Assembly (NCBI GenBank): GCA_027068435.1
Contig: JAMOTA010000019.1
Span: 1-43,362, forward strand
Direction of reading: 5' to 3'
Length of the DNA: 43,362 nucleotides
Origin: Sulfurovum sp.
GTDB lineage: Bacteria; Campylobacterota; Campylobacteria; Campylobacterales; Sulfurovaceae
Shown: positions 16,096-25,554 of the stretch, one piece after another
Position numbering within the stretch: the first letter of the stretch is position 1
Layout: every line of letters starts with the position of its first letter
Notes under the pieces: generated by a model
Told to the model about the DNA's origin: nothing
The model's database searches: none
The model's input: the letters and a program-made list of their open reading frames with translations, nothing else
Program-made: the position numbers and the translations under genes

Positions 16096-18186
16096 ATGGC
16101 AAGAACGCACAAACTTGAAGACGTTAGAAACATTGGTATTGCAGCTCACATTGATGCAGGTAAAACAACAACAACTGAAAGAATCTTATTCTATACAGGT
16201 GTTGAACACAAAATAGGTGAAGTACATGATGGTGCTGCAACTATGGACTGGATGGAACAAGAGCAAGAGAGAGGTATTACAATTACCTCTGCGGCTACTA
16301 CTTGTGAGTGGGATAAAAAGCAAATTAACATTATAGATACTCCAGGTCACGTTGACTTCACCATTGAAGTTGAACGTTCTATGAGAGTACTTGATGGTGC
16401 AGTTTCTGTTTTCTGTGCAGTTGGTGGGGTTCAACCACAATCTGAGACAGTATGGAGACAAAGAAACCGTTATGGTGTACCTTCTATTGTTTTTGTAAAT
16501 AAATATGATAGAACAGGTTCTGATTTTTATGAAGTTGAAAGACAAATAAAAGAGAAACTGAAAGGTAATCCAGTTCCAATTCAACTACCAATCGGTGCTG
16601 AAGAAGATTTTGCAGGTGTTGTTGACCTTGTCAAAATGAAAGCAATTGTTTGGGATAAAGATGCTGAAATGGGTTCTAACTACCATGTAGAAGAGATTTC
16701 AGAAGACATGATGGAACTTGCAGAAGAGTATCGTGAAAAGTTAATTGAGAGCATTGCTGAAGTAGATGGTCAAGAAGAACTTATGGAAAAATTCCTAGAA
16801 GGTGAAGAGATTTCTGAAGAAGAGATTAAAGCTGGAATTAAAGCTGCAACTATTGGTATGCATATCGTCCCAATGACTGTTGGTACAGCATTTAAAAACA
16901 AAGGTGTTCAAACACTTCTTGATGCTGTTGTTGCTTACCTTCCATCTCCTATTGAATCAGCTGCCATTAAAGGTACAATGATGGATGATGAGACTGTAGA
17001 AGTAGAAGTAGAATCTACTGATAATGGACCATTTGCATCATTGGCATTTAAAATTATGACAGATCCATTTGTTGGACAGTTAACGTTTATTCGTGTTTAT
17101 CGTGGTTCTTTAGAATCAGGTTCATATATTCACAACTCAACAAAAGATAAAAAAGAGCGTATTGGTCGTATCATGAAAATGCATGCTATTAAGCGTGAAG
17201 AAGTTTCTGAAATATATGCGGGAGAAATCGGTGCTGTTGTTGGTCTTAAAAATACAACTACAGGTGATACTCTTTGTGATCCTTCTGATAAAGTTGTTCT
17301 TGAAAGAATGGATTTCCCAGATCCAGTTATCTCTGTTGCAGTTGAGCCTAAAACAAAAGCTGACCAAGAAAAAATGGGTGTTGCTCTTTCTAAACTAGCA
17401 GCTGAAGATCCATCTTTCCGTGTATCTTCTGATGAAGAGACAGGCCAAACTATTATTTCGGGAATGGGTGAACTTCACTTAGAAATCCTTGTTGATAGAA
17501 TGAAAAGAGAATTTAAAGTTGAAGCAGAAGTAGGAGCACCACAAGTTTCTTACCGTGAGACAATTAAAGATGCTGTTGACCAAGAGTACAAATATGCTAA
17601 ACAATCAGGTGGACGTGGACAATTTGGTCATGTTTATCTTAGAATTGAACCACAAGAGCCAGGATTTGGTTATGAATTTGTGGACGCAGTTAAAGGTGGG
17701 GTAATTCCAAAAGAGTTTATCAAACCAATTGATAAAGGTATTCAAGAAGCTATGGCTAGAGGTATTCAAGCAGGTTACCCTGTTGAAGATTTAAAAGTTA
17801 CTGTATATGATGGTTCTTACCATGATGTAGATTCATCTGAAATGGCATTTAAACTTGCTGCTTCTATGGGACTAAGAGAGGGTTGTAGAAAAGCAAATCC
17901 AATCATCCTTGAGCCTATGATGAAAGTTGAAGTTGAAACTCCTGAAGATTACATGGGTGACGTTATTGGCGATATCGCTAAAAGACGTGGTCAAGTAACA
18001 GGTATGGATGACAGAGCTGGATCTAAAATCGTTAACGCGTTTGTTCCTCTTTCAGAAATGTTTGGATACTCAACAGACTTACGTTCAATGACTCAAGGTC
18101 GTGCAACGTACGCTATGGAATTTGATCACTATGAAGAAGTTCCACAAAATGTAGCAAAAGAAATTATTGAAAAGAGAAATAGCTAG
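16096..18186 (+). CDS. fusA: Elongation factor G
   Basis: The 696-residue translocase GTPase has [19 protein letters not shown] (P-loop), [12 protein letters not shown] (switch I), DTPGHVDFT (G3) and NKYD (G4). Domain IV with [19 protein letters not shown] and domain V follow. The length is normal. AAGGAACT precedes the ATG. It ends the str operon here: a terminator-like hairpin follows and no tuf comes next, unlike E. coli. Confidence 0.98.
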   Translation: MARTHKLEDVRNIGIAAHIDAGKTTTTERILFYTGVEHKIGEVHDGAATMDWMEQEQERGITITSAATTCEWDKKQINIIDTPGHVDFTIEVERSMRVLDGAVSVFCAVGGVQPQSETVWRQRNRYGVPSIVFVNKYDRTGSDFYEVERQIKEKLKGNPVPIQLPIGAEEDFAGVVDLVKMKAIVWDKDAEMGSNYHVEEISEDMMELAEEYREKLIESIAEVDGQEELMEKFLEGEEISEEEIKAGIKAATIGMHIVPMTVGTAFKNKGVQTLLDAVVAYLPSPIESAAIKGTMMDDETVEVEVESTDNGPFASLAFKIMTDPFVGQLTFIRVYRGSLESGSYIHNSTKDKKERIGRIMKMHAIKREEVSEIYAGEIGAVVGLKNTTTGDTLCDPSDKVVLERMDFPDPVISVAVEPKTKADQEKMGVALSKLAAEDPSFRVSSDEETGQTIISGMGELHLEILVDRMKREFKVEAEVGAPQVSYRETIKDAVDQEYKYAKQSGGRGQFGHVYLRIEPQEPGFGYEFVDAVKGGVIPKEFIKPIDKGIQEAMARGIQAGYPVEDLKVTVYDGSYHDVDSSEMAFKLAASMGLREGCRKANPIILEPMMKVEVETPEDYMGDVIGDIAKRRGQVTGMDDRAGSKIVNAFVPLSEMFGYSTDLRSMTQGRATYAMEFDHYEEVPQNVAKEIIEKRNS

Positions 18187-18200
18187 TCTTCTCCTTTCTT

Positions 18201-18227
18201 AGACCAAATGAATTTTTCATTTGGTCT
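18201..18227 (+). terminator. 12-bp hairpin terminator after fusA
   Basis: AGACCAAATGAA-TTT-TTCATTTGGTCT is perfect, 14 bases after the fusA stop, followed by ATCTCCTCTTT. It closes the long plus-strand block. Its stem length and TTT loop match the hairpins after rpoC and rplL. Confidence 0.7.
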
Positions 18228-18296
18228 ATCTCCTCTTTACTTATCTTCCATACCATGTATTTTTTAATTCATACTTTATTTTCAATATTAATAAGC

Positions 18297-18302
18297 TATA
18301 AT
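18297..18302 (+). promoter_or_regulatory. Probable -10 of the lipoprotein gene promoter
   Basis: TATAAT in aagcTATAATatattt lies 26 bases before the ATG, in a strongly AT-rich stretch typical of Campylobacterota promoters. No -35 is recognised. Confidence 0.5.
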
Positions 18303-18328
18303 ATATTTATAAATATTAAGGAATAAAA

Positions 18329-19048
18329 ATGAAAAAATATAGACTCTTTTTACCGTTACTATCAATATTGATGATAGGTTGTGGAAGTAGTGATTCATCA
18401 AAAAAACCAGCTGATACTACACCTGAACCATTGGCAGTGTATGATTTTAGTGAATTTATAGTACCTCCTGGTGAGATATACTATACATATAATACGATTA
18501 GCTATGAAAAGGATGAGGGTGATTATGTAGAGAGCGATAATTCATCTTTTTATAGAAAGTATCATTATAATGATAATGGTTCAATCACTATTTTAGATGA
18601 TGATATTGAACAAAAAAAGATTATTATTAGTGCTAATGATATTATTATAGAAAACCTTCTTGATGTAAATGAATCAAGCATTGAGCTAGAGAGAAATGTA
18701 AGTATAGGTGATGTTATCTTTAGTAATGAATTTAATGAAACACGCGATAACTTTGGTGGAAAAACAGTTACAGATTGTACTATTACTAAATATTTAGATG
18801 AAAAAGTTATTGAAGATAAAAATATTTCAAATGTTTTAGAAAAAACTTGTATTAGTCAGTTTAAAGGAACAGGTAGTGGTACGAATACAAGAGAAGATAC
18901 ACTTACTGTGGTTACTTATTTTGCAAAAAATAGTGGAGAAGTTTCCTCTGTGAATGAGTCATGTATTGTAATTAAATGGGGAGATGATATACTAGAAAAT
19001 AATTGTACTAAAGTTGAAACAACATTGAACTTAGTAATTGAACCTTAA
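18329..19048 (+). CDS. Predicted lipoprotein of unknown function
   Basis: I do not recognise this 239-residue protein. It starts MKKYRLFLPLLSILMIGCGSS, a lipoprotein signal with lipidation Cys at about residue 18; Met at -3 makes the lipobox slightly off-consensus. A low-complexity Ser/Lys/Pro linker follows. The mature part is acidic, rich in Asn, Ser, Asp and beta-forming sequence, with four more cysteines (TDC, KTC, ESC, NNC) that could form two disulfides in the periplasm. AAGGAATAAAA precedes the ATG. It ends one base before the next gene's ATG, so the two are probably co-transcribed. It resembles an outer-membrane or periplasmic accessory lipoprotein; no substrate can be inferred. Confidence 0.75.
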   Translation: MKKYRLFLPLLSILMIGCGSSDSSKKPADTTPEPLAVYDFSEFIVPPGEIYYTYNTISYEKDEGDYVESDNSSFYRKYHYNDNGSITILDDDIEQKKIIISANDIIIENLLDVNESSIELERNVSIGDVIFSNEFNETRDNFGGKTVTDCTITKYLDEKVIEDKNISNVLEKTCISQFKGTGSGTNTREDTLTVVTYFAKNSGEVSSVNESCIVIKWGDDILENNCTKVETTLNLVIEP

Positions 19049-19049
19049 A

Positions 19050-19415
19050 ATGAAATATATTATTGACCTTATCGAAGATGTACGTGAAAGTATTGGTAAT
19101 AGTGGAGAATTTCTTCTCTCTGCTATGCTTCTTAAAGAAAATGCAGATGATGTTAAACAACTTATTTATGCAGGTGAAGCATCTTTAAATGCTTTTACTA
19201 TAGATAAAGAGCAGAAGAGACTATTGTTTAGTATCAATAGTAGTGCTACTAGAGTAAGTATAGAGAGCCTTATTCCCTCTTTGCTTATACTTGATATGGA
19301 TGCAATGATGTATGAGCTTAGAATGGATGTGAACAGTCAGTATCAAAATATTGAAATTATAGGTTTTGGTAAAAATGAGGAAGAGAAAAAATATATCTTG
19401 TTTATCAAGATATAA
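19050..19415 (+). CDS. Conserved-looking hypothetical protein
   Basis: The 121-residue protein from ATG 19050 begins MKYIIDLIEDVRESIGNSGE; a TTG at 19038 would add four residues and overlap the lipoprotein gene. No signal peptide or membrane span is visible. It looks like a small alpha/beta cytoplasmic protein with alternating charged helices and a C-terminal strand (KKYILFIKI). It likely shares the lipoprotein transcript. Its 3' end overlaps the convergent HTH gene by 11 bases. The function is unknown; I suspect it is conserved in related genomes but cannot check. Confidence 0.65.
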   Translation: MKYIIDLIEDVRESIGNSGEFLLSAMLLKENADDVKQLIYAGEASLNAFTIDKEQKRLLFSINSSATRVSIESLIPSLLILDMDAMMYELRMDVNSQYQNIEIIGFGKNEEEKKYILFIKI

Positions 19416-19647
19416 TAGCTAAAGATATGGGTTCTTCTTTTAATAGAATCCAGTTCATATTGACTTTATGTTTTTTACAAAATAGTGATATAGCAAGATA
19501 GGGTATCTTTTTGCGTCTTTTGATGACGGCATAGTATTGAGGGTCAAGATCAAGTGCCTCTGCGATGTCTTTATCTTTTATTTTACTTTTTTTAGTACCC
19601 CATAAAATAACTTCCCTAATACGTTGCATTATCTCTTGAAAATTCAT
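19405..19647 (-). CDS. Small HTH protein, phage CI-repressor-like
   Basis: The 80-residue protein has a helix-turn-helix at about residues 24-48 (KDKDIAEALDLDPQYYAVIK) followed by RRKKIPYLAISLFCKKHKVN and NWILLKE. This is the pattern of the XRE/CI N-terminal DNA-binding domain, where the last helix usually reads 'sLNWLLtG'. No protease-like C-terminal domain follows, so it would be a compact DNA-binding protein. AAGGA precedes the ATG. A 29-base palindrome (19708-19736) and a TATACT -10 (complement of 19681-19686) lie just upstream, so autoregulation is possible. No phage genes surround it, so it may be a domesticated regulator. Confidence 0.75.
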   Translation of the reverse strand: MNFQEIMQRIREVILWGTKKSKIKDKDIAEALDLDPQYYAVIKRRKKIPYLAISLFCKKHKVNMNWILLKEEPISLAIIS

Positions 19648-19707
19648 AGCTTTTATCCTTCTATATGTTTAATACCTAGAAGTATAATGAGTTTTTTGTT
19701 TATAGGT

Positions 19708-19736
19708 TAAAAGTATGTCAATTTGACATACTTTTA
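19708..19736 (-). terminator. 29-base palindrome at the queF stop: terminator and/or operator
   Basis: TAAAAGTATGTCAA and its exact complement flank one central T. On the minus strand the hairpin begins in the queF stop codon and its second arm ends in CTTTTA, an intrinsic-terminator look. The same site lies upstream of the HTH gene promoter, and its TATGTCAA/TTGACATA core is operator-like. Either or both roles are possible. Confidence 0.6.
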
Positions 19737-20111
19737 GTTGTCTTGACTATCTATTTTTATAATAGTATGAACATTCCCTCTTGGGTTAAAGTCTGCTATA
19801 AGCTTCATAAACTTTGGTTCTAGTTTTTGAAAAAGTGTATCATATATCTCATTAGCTGAGTTTTCATGTGAGACATGTCTGTACATAAATGAGTTAATAT
19901 ATAGTTTAAGGGCTTTAAGCTCTATTACTTTTTTATTTGGGCTATAAGATAGTTTAATGGTTGCAAAATCAGGGTACCCAGAACGAGGGCATAGGCACAT
20001 GAATTCAGGTAAATCAATATTGATTGTATAATTTTTCTCATGTGCATTTGGCCAGAAATTCTCTTTGGCATTAATATTAAATTCTTGTATCTCTTTTTCA
20101 CCATATTTCAT
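19734..20111 (-). CDS. queF: 7-cyano-7-deazaguanine (preQ0) reductase QueF
   Basis: QueF reduces the nitrile of preQ0 to preQ1 with NADPH, for queuosine in GUN-anticodon tRNAs. The 125-residue protein is the short unimodular form. It has the catalytic Cys in FMCLCPRSGYPDFATIKL (Cys41 before Pro, Asp48) and the QueF motif ELKALKLYINSFM, followed by RHVSHENSANEI. The fold is the tunnelling-fold type that assembles to a decamer. It lies 9 bases after the GGDEF-EAL gene and is probably co-transcribed. Other queuosine genes are not in the window. Confidence 0.96.
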   Translation of the reverse strand: MKYGEKEIQEFNINAKENFWPNAHEKNYTINIDLPEFMCLCPRSGYPDFATIKLSYSPNKKVIELKALKLYINSFMYRHVSHENSANEIYDTLFQKLEPKFMKLIADFNPRGNVHTIIKIDSQDN

Positions 20112-20120
20112 TGTTTGCCT

Positions 20121-21548
20121 TTAATTGTATTTGTTTATAAGTTCAGTTTCTGTAATGGGTTTGCTAATACCAAAACCTTGAAGGTAATCAATACCCAAAG
20201 CTTCTAGCTTTTGTTGTTGAGACTCTTTATCTACCCACTTTGCTACGGTGGTAATTTGAAGCTCTTTTGACATTCTTGTTAGAGATTCAAGCATGGCATA
20301 ATTTATTTTATCATCAAGGTTAGTCACATAGTCTCTATCAAACTGTATCATATCAAATTTAAAATGTTTTATATACTCCATAGAGGCATTAGAGGAACCA
20401 AAGTTGTCTATACAAATACGTAATCCTTTAGCTCTAAATTTATGAAGTGTTTTGAGGTAACTACCTATGTTATGATGAGTTTTGCGTTCATAAAGTTGTA
20501 TAATTAGACGAGAAGGCTCAATCTTTTTCTCATCAAGATAATCAAAAACCTTCTTTTGAAAGTTTGGATCTCTTAATGAAAAGGGAGAAAGATTAAATGT
20601 TAAAGAGATGTTATTATGAACCAGTGGTAAAAGGTCAATAATATGCTTAACTAGAGTAAAGTCATACTCTCTTCCTAATCCTAAACGATTAATCACTGGA
20701 AGATAGACTCTAGGTAAAATTTTACCTACATTTGAAGCATTTAGCTGAATAGCAATTTCATAAATATCTATATTATGACTTTTTGTATTAAGTAAGGGTC
20801 TAAAACTAAGAAGTAAATTGTTCTCCTTGATAGAAGAGATAATAGCTTTTTCCATATCTGTAATCTCTTTGGCATCTTTACTTACATGTACTCCTTGTAT
20901 CTTTTTACTTTTTTCACATTGTGTAGCTATAATGTCTTTTAATTGATGCATAATAAGTTTAAAATCTTTACCTGTATTGGTCATAATAGAAAATAGATAT
21001 GCCATTTCTATGTTATTGATACTAAGATTTTCTTCTGTAAACTCTTCTAAAATTTTTTCTAAATCTTCATGATTCTCATCTAATGCAATAAGAAACTCAG
21101 CTCCATATCGTCTTCCAATAAGGGCTTTGGGTAAACCTTTTTGCTGAAACTTAAGGTTGAGTTTTTGCATAAGGGTGTAGAGTACGGCATCTACTTCTTC
21201 CTCACTATAGTTTTGGTTAAGTATAAAGAGGTTATCTATGATGATAAGGGCTAGGGTTTTAGGTTTTGTATCTTCAAGCCTTTGAATAAACGCTTTTTGA
21301 TTAAACCCATGGGTTGTCTGGTCTATAAGTGTCTCTTTTACACTCAGATGCATCAGAAAATAGATAAAGTAAATAGTAATAAAGGTAATAGCAGTTATAA
21401 GAAAAAGATTTTGTATGCTTAGTTCAAAGGTTTCATTGGTTGTAAATGTTGTAAATACCACTAAAAAGATAAGGATAAGAACAGGGATACCTGCCCTAAG
21501 GGCAAGTTTAAAGTGACGTCCACGCTCTTCTAGTTCGGAAAGTAGCAT
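20121..21548 (-). CDS. Membrane protein with degenerate GGDEF and EAL domains
   Basis: The 475-residue protein has two transmembrane helices (about 19-37 and 46-66), a GGDEF-like domain (about 85-225) and an EAL-like domain (about 235-470). The GGDEF active site reads RYGAEF (147-152). In the EAL domain the E of YEI (264), N319, E354 and D381 remain, but the paired Asp is Asn382 (CIDNFG), the usual KID lysine is Gln402 and the AEGVE glutamate is Lys437 (VAKWVD). Catalytic synthesis and hydrolysis of c-di-GMP are both unlikely. A c-di-GMP-binding or protein-interaction role is inferred. It starts 6 bases after the gyrB stop without a clear Shine-Dalgarno, so translational coupling is likely. 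Confidence 0.85.
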   Translation of the reverse strand: MLLSELEERGRHFKLALRAGIPVLILIFLVVFTTFTTNETFELSIQNLFLITAITFITIYFIYFLMHLSVKETLIDQTTHGFNQKAFIQRLEDTKPKTLALIIIDNLFILNQNYSEEEVDAVLYTLMQKLNLKFQQKGLPKALIGRRYGAEFLIALDENHEDLEKILEEFTEENLSINNIEMAYLFSIMTNTGKDFKLIMHQLKDIIATQCEKSKKIQGVHVSKDAKEITDMEKAIISSIKENNLLLSFRPLLNTKSHNIDIYEIAIQLNASNVGKILPRVYLPVINRLGLGREYDFTLVKHIIDLLPLVHNNISLTFNLSPFSLRDPNFQKKVFDYLDEKKIEPSRLIIQLYERKTHHNIGSYLKTLHKFRAKGLRICIDNFGSSNASMEYIKHFKFDMIQFDRDYVTNLDDKINYAMLESLTRMSKELQITTVAKWVDKESQQQKLEALGIDYLQGFGISKPITETELINKYN

Positions 21549-21553
21549 GGCGT

Positions 21554-23869
21554 TTACACATCTAAGTGTTTTACATCTTTAGCATGGCTTTCAATGTAAT
21601 TTCTTCTTGGTTCAACTTCATCACCCATAAAGAGGGTAAAGGTATCACTTGCAGTTTCTACATCATCTATTTTGACTTGTAGTAGTCTTCTGTTCTCTGG
21701 AGTCATGGTTGTCTCCCAAAGTTGTTCTGGGTTCATCTCACCTAGACCTTTGTATCGTTGGATGTAAGCACCTTTCTTAGCACTTGCTTCTACTTGTGCA
21801 AAGAGTGCTAAGAGGTCTTGATCTTTAAACTCATCAGTAATATGTTCTTGAATCTTTTGATGAATAAGAATAGCTTCATTGTAGTGAGGATTGCTAAAGA
21901 GTATTTCATCAATAATAAGCTCTTCAAGACCATCATTCGTCTGAACAAAATAGTGAAGTCTATCTTCAGTCAGTGTTTTATTCAGAATGTTATATCCCAG
22001 ATCACCAATAAACTTTTCAATAGTTATAGCTAACTCTTTATTGGATGAACCAATAATATCTGGATTTTCTATCATGTATCGTAGTGCTTCAGGAAGTGCA
22101 AAACGTTTCTCTATCTCTTTTAGTGTCATTTGGTAATATGCGATGAGTTTAAAGAGTTCTACAAGGTCTTTTTCTCCCATAGTGGTACTCTCTATAGCAG
22201 AGATACCATTTTCTATAAGGAAATCATTGAGTGATTTATCATCTTTTAAATAGGTCTCATTTTTACCTTTTTTATAACGGTAAAGTGGTGGTTGAGCTAA
22301 GTATAAGTAACCTTTTTCTATAATAGGTTGCAAAAATCTAAAGAAAAATGTCATAAGCAGTGTCTGAATATGAGAACCATCTACATCGGCATCGGTCATG
22401 ATGATAACTTTGTGGTATCTAAGTTTTTCTTCATTAAACTCTTCACCAATACCACAACCAAGAGCAGTAATCATATTTTTAATCTCATCAGATTTTAAAA
22501 TCTTCTCTAGACGTGCTTTTTCAACATTGAGAATCTTACCTTTAAGTGGTAAAATGGCTTGAAACACTCTGTCCCGTCCTTGTTTTGCAGAACCACCAGC
22601 AGAGTCCCCTTCCACCAGATAAATTTCTGAAATTTCAGGGTCTTTACTTTGACAGTCTGCAAGTTTTCCAGGAAGTGTACCTATGCTCATAGAGTCTTTA
22701 CGTTTGACTAAATCTTTTGCACGTTTAGCTGCATCTCTACCCCGAGCGGCAAGTAATACTTGCCCCATAATAGCTTTGGCTTCAATAGGATTCTCTTCTA
22801 AGTATTTATTAAAGTTTTCAGAGAAGAATTTTTGAACAAGAGGACGTACATAAGAAGAACCTAGTTTCCCTTTTGTTTGCCCCTCAAATTGTGGTTCAGG
22901 TACACGTACAGAGATAATGGCGATAAGCCCCTCTTTACAGTCTTCACCTGTTATCTTCGTACCTTTCTCTTTAGTATTAGCATTTTTAGAGATGTACGAT
23001 GCCATAGAACGGGTAAGTCCTGCTCTAAAACCAGCTTCGTGTGTTCCTCCATCAGCAGTTTTAATGTTGTTTACAAAAGAGAGAGATTTTTCAGAATCAG
23101 CGTCACAATACATAAGTGCGATGTCTATCTCTATATCGTCTGCTTTACCTTGAAAAAACTGTGCTTGGGTAAGAGGCTCTTTACTGTTCATATCTTCAAC
23201 AAACTGTTTGATACCACCTTCAAAATGAAAAATCTCTTTAGTTCCATCTCTATCATCTCTGAAATCAATAGTGATTTTAGGGTTAAGATATGCAAGCTCT
23301 TTAAATCTTTTCATCAAAATCTCTTTTTGGAAAGTAGTACCTTCCGTAAAGATAGTCTCATCTGCCCAAAACTCTATTTTGGTACCTTTTTTGCGAGAAG
23401 TTCCTGTCTCAACTAAAGGCTCCTGGGGGATACCCTCTTTAAAGTCTTGCTCATAAGTATGCCCATCACGATTGATGGTTAAATGAAGGTCTTTAGAAAG
23501 AGCATTTACAACAGAGACACCAACACCATGGAGTCCACCCGAAACTTTGTATGTATCTTTGTCAAATTTACCACCAGCATGAAGTACAGTAAGTACTACA
23601 GTAGCAGCAGATATCTTCTCCGTAGGGTGTTCTGTAACTGGAATACCACGACCGTTATCTTCAATAATAGCAGAACCAGTTTTAGTAAGTCTTACTTTTA
23701 TCGTGTCACAAAAACCTGCCATTGCTTCATCGATAGAGTTATCAACAACTTCATATACAAGGTGGTGAAGACCTTTTGTAGAGGTGTCACCGATGTACAT
23801 ACCAGGTCTTTTTCTTACCGCTTCTAGTCCTTTAAGAACTTTAATATTACTAGCACCATATTCTGCCAT
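21554..23869 (-). CDS. gyrB: DNA gyrase subunit B
   Basis: GyrB is the ATPase and Toprim half of gyrase, which negatively supercoils DNA. The 771-residue product has the GHKL ATPase (EVVDNSIDEAMAG, DNGRGIP, GGLHGVGVSVVNAL), a transducer with QTKGKLG, the Toprim motifs VEGDSAGGSAKQGRDR and TDADVDGSHI, and a C-terminal YKGLGEMNPEQLWETTM. I chose ATG 23869 (MAEYGASNIKVLKGLEAVRK) because GGAG lies 6 bases upstream. An ATG at 23881 adds MESN but has no ribosome-binding site. The acidic stretch after the Toprim motifs is of normal Campylobacterota length. gyrA is not in the window. Confidence 0.98.
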   Translation of the reverse strand: MAEYGASNIKVLKGLEAVRKRPGMYIGDTSTKGLHHLVYEVVDNSIDEAMAGFCDTIKVRLTKTGSAIIEDNGRGIPVTEHPTEKISAATVVLTVLHAGGKFDKDTYKVSGGLHGVGVSVVNALSKDLHLTINRDGHTYEQDFKEGIPQEPLVETGTSRKKGTKIEFWADETIFTEGTTFQKEILMKRFKELAYLNPKITIDFRDDRDGTKEIFHFEGGIKQFVEDMNSKEPLTQAQFFQGKADDIEIDIALMYCDADSEKSLSFVNNIKTADGGTHEAGFRAGLTRSMASYISKNANTKEKGTKITGEDCKEGLIAIISVRVPEPQFEGQTKGKLGSSYVRPLVQKFFSENFNKYLEENPIEAKAIMGQVLLAARGRDAAKRAKDLVKRKDSMSIGTLPGKLADCQSKDPEISEIYLVEGDSAGGSAKQGRDRVFQAILPLKGKILNVEKARLEKILKSDEIKNMITALGCGIGEEFNEEKLRYHKVIIMTDADVDGSHIQTLLMTFFFRFLQPIIEKGYLYLAQPPLYRYKKGKNETYLKDDKSLNDFLIENGISAIESTTMGEKDLVELFKLIAYYQMTLKEIEKRFALPEALRYMIENPDIIGSSNKELAITIEKFIGDLGYNILNKTLTEDRLHYFVQTNDGLEELIIDEILFSNPHYNEAILIHQKIQEHITDEFKDQDLLALFAQVEASAKKGAYIQRYKGLGEMNPEQLWETTMTPENRRLLQVKIDDVETASDTFTLFMGDEVEPRRNYIESHAKDVKHLDV

Positions 23870-23951
23870 ATTAGACTCCATTTTTTTGGGGGTATGAGTA
23901 TAGTTATTTTAGCTAAATTTTGCTTAGAAAATAGGGTAAAAAATGGTATAG

Positions 23952-23973
23952 GGTGTTATCTGTTTATAACACC
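23952..23973 (-). terminator. Hairpin after tsaD
   Basis: On the minus strand GGTGTTAT-AAACAG-ATAACACC starts at the tsaD stop codon and is followed after a few bases by a T-run (CCATTTTTTACCC). It separates tsaD from gyrB. TAAAAT and TATACT elements in the remaining gap could form the gyrB promoter. Confidence 0.55.
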
Positions 23974-24986
23974 TATAAAAGCATACCTGATTGTTGTTTT
24001 TTAGTACTTATAATGTCTATATCATTGGGGTCTATAAATTGTTTTTTACTGTAGGCATCAAGAGCATATCTACCTATCATAGCAGCATTATCAGAACAGT
24101 ATTTAAGTGGTGCAACATGAAGGGTTTTCCCAAACTCACTACAGAGTTTTTCATACGCATTTCTAATATAACCATTTGCAGAAGCCCCACCCACTATAGC
24201 AAAATCCTTAATAGGCTCTTTTGCAAATATTTTTTTACTTTTTTGTAGTAAATGTAGTTTGATTGCTTTTTGAAAAGAGGCAGAGAGGTCTGCTCTGTCT
24301 TGTTCACTCATCTTCTCTTTTCCTCCACACGCTTCTATTTTAAGGCGTACAGCATTTTTAAGTCCAGAGAGAGAAAATGCTATAAGTGGGGAGTGACGTA
24401 AAGGTATAGGTAAATCAAAACGGTTTTCATCTCCTTTGCGTGCAAGTGCTTCCACAAGTGGCCCTCCAGGGTACCCTAAGCCCATCATCTTTGCACACTT
24501 ATCAAAGCTCTCTCCTACAGAGTCATCTATACTAGTTGCTAGTATCTCCATACGTTCAAAACTCTCTACACGTATAATCTGTGTATGCCCTCCAGAGATG
24601 AGAAGTACAAGAAGAGGTAAGATAGATGGCTTTTCTATAAAAAGTGAGTAGATATGTCCTTTGAGATGATGTACGGCTATAAGAGGAATATTTTGTAGCG
24701 TAGCCAATGTTTTTGCCATCGCTATGCCCTCAAGCAGTGTAACCCCTAACCCAGGCTGATTTGTTACTGCTACAGCTTTAAGTTTGTCAAAGTAGGGCTT
24801 TGTCTCTGCTAGTATTTCAGGAAGTACTACAGCATGAAGCCTAGAAGCCAACTCAGGCACCACTCCCCCATACATCGAGTGTTGCTCCTCTTGTGAAATC
24901 TTTTTATGGTAAAGTATATTCTTAGTCGCTATCTCAGTAATGGCAATAGAGCTATCATCACAACTTGATTCGATGCTTAGTATCAT
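23973..24986 (-). CDS. tsaD: tRNA threonylcarbamoyladenosine transferase subunit TsaD
   Basis: TsaD transfers threonylcarbamoyl-AMP to A37 of ANN-decoding tRNAs (t6A), working with TsaB and TsaE. The 337-residue ASKHA-fold protein opens [16 protein letters not shown]. It has the metal-binding HHLKGH (residues 106-111), [34 protein letters not shown] and [15 protein letters not shown]. The length is normal. Two tRNA-Thr genes, whose tRNAs carry t6A in bacteria, lie in the same window. Confidence 0.97.
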   Translation of the reverse strand: MILSIESSCDDSSIAITEIATKNILYHKKISQEEQHSMYGGVVPELASRLHAVVLPEILAETKPYFDKLKAVAVTNQPGLGVTLLEGIAMAKTLATLQNIPLIAVHHLKGHIYSLFIEKPSILPLLVLLISGGHTQIIRVESFERMEILATSIDDSVGESFDKCAKMMGLGYPGGPLVEALARKGDENRFDLPIPLRHSPLIAFSLSGLKNAVRLKIEACGGKEKMSEQDRADLSASFQKAIKLHLLQKSKKIFAKEPIKDFAIVGGASANGYIRNAYEKLCSEFGKTLHVAPLKYCSDNAAMIGRYALDAYSKKQFIDPNDIDIISTKKQQSGMLL

Positions 24987-25017
24987 GGATTCTCACTTTC
25001 TATTTTTGTATATATAT

Positions 25018-25554
25018 TTAACCTTTTAATGTCAAGTCTTCTATTAGTTCCCATTTTCCGTATCCACTATCTGCATTGATATGTCCAGCATTTTTAAGTG
25101 TTGTAAATTGCATATTGAAATGAGAAGCTATGTTTTGAGCCTCTTCTATCTCTACCCATGGGTCATCGTCTGAGACTATCATGTGTGCCTCTTTTGCAAA
25201 GATATTTTTAGGTAGAGGGCAAGGGAAGAAGCTTCTAATGGTTTTTTCTTTGGTATTAAGGCTGGGTAGAGAGACCATAAGGAGCCTCTCTACTTCTATC
25301 ATGTCACTCTCTTCGCAGAGCCAAAACCACAGGTTATTGGCAAGAGAGTGACACACTACGGTATGGGGTTTAAACTCTAAAAGTAGTGCTTTTACCTGTT
25401 TTATCCATCTATTTTTAGAAGGGAAGTGACAGTTGTCAAGAAGAGGAAAAGAGACAGTTCCATAGTCTTTGGCTATTTTGGAGGCTAGCTCTGCTTGCCA
25501 ATGAGGAGTGTCAGAACCTCCCCAACCGTGCAAGATAAGGGTTTTATTGGACAT
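25018..25554 (-). CDS. RBBP9/YdeN-type alpha/beta hydrolase
   Basis: The 178-residue protein has the fold opening LILHGWGGSDTPHWQ, a nucleophile elbow VVCHSLANNLW (Ser70), an acid in VSDDDPWV (around Asp129-131) and a base in AGHINADSGYGKWE (His158). This is a complete Ser-Asp-His triad of the RBBP9/DUF1234 type of small hydrolases. The natural substrate of the family is unclear. Its start overlaps the end of dxr by 11 bases, and tsaD follows, so it belongs to the cdsA-dxr transcript. It probably acts in the cytoplasm; no signal peptide is seen. Confidence 0.88.
   Translation of the reverse strand: MSNKTLILHGWGGSDTPHWQAELASKIAKDYGTVSFPLLDNCHFPSKNRWIKQVKALLLEFKPHTVVCHSLANNLWFWLCEESDMIEVERLLMVSLPSLNTKEKTIRSFFPCPLPKNIFAKEAHMIVSDDDPWVEIEEAQNIASHFNMQFTTLKNAGHINADSGYGKWELIEDLTLKG

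Noticed and set aside
22877-23416. 179-codon open frame on the plus strand
   Set aside because: It lies wholly antisense to gyrB, has a composition (Phe, Cys, Ser-rich) typical of a shadow frame, and no ribosome-binding site or family motif.
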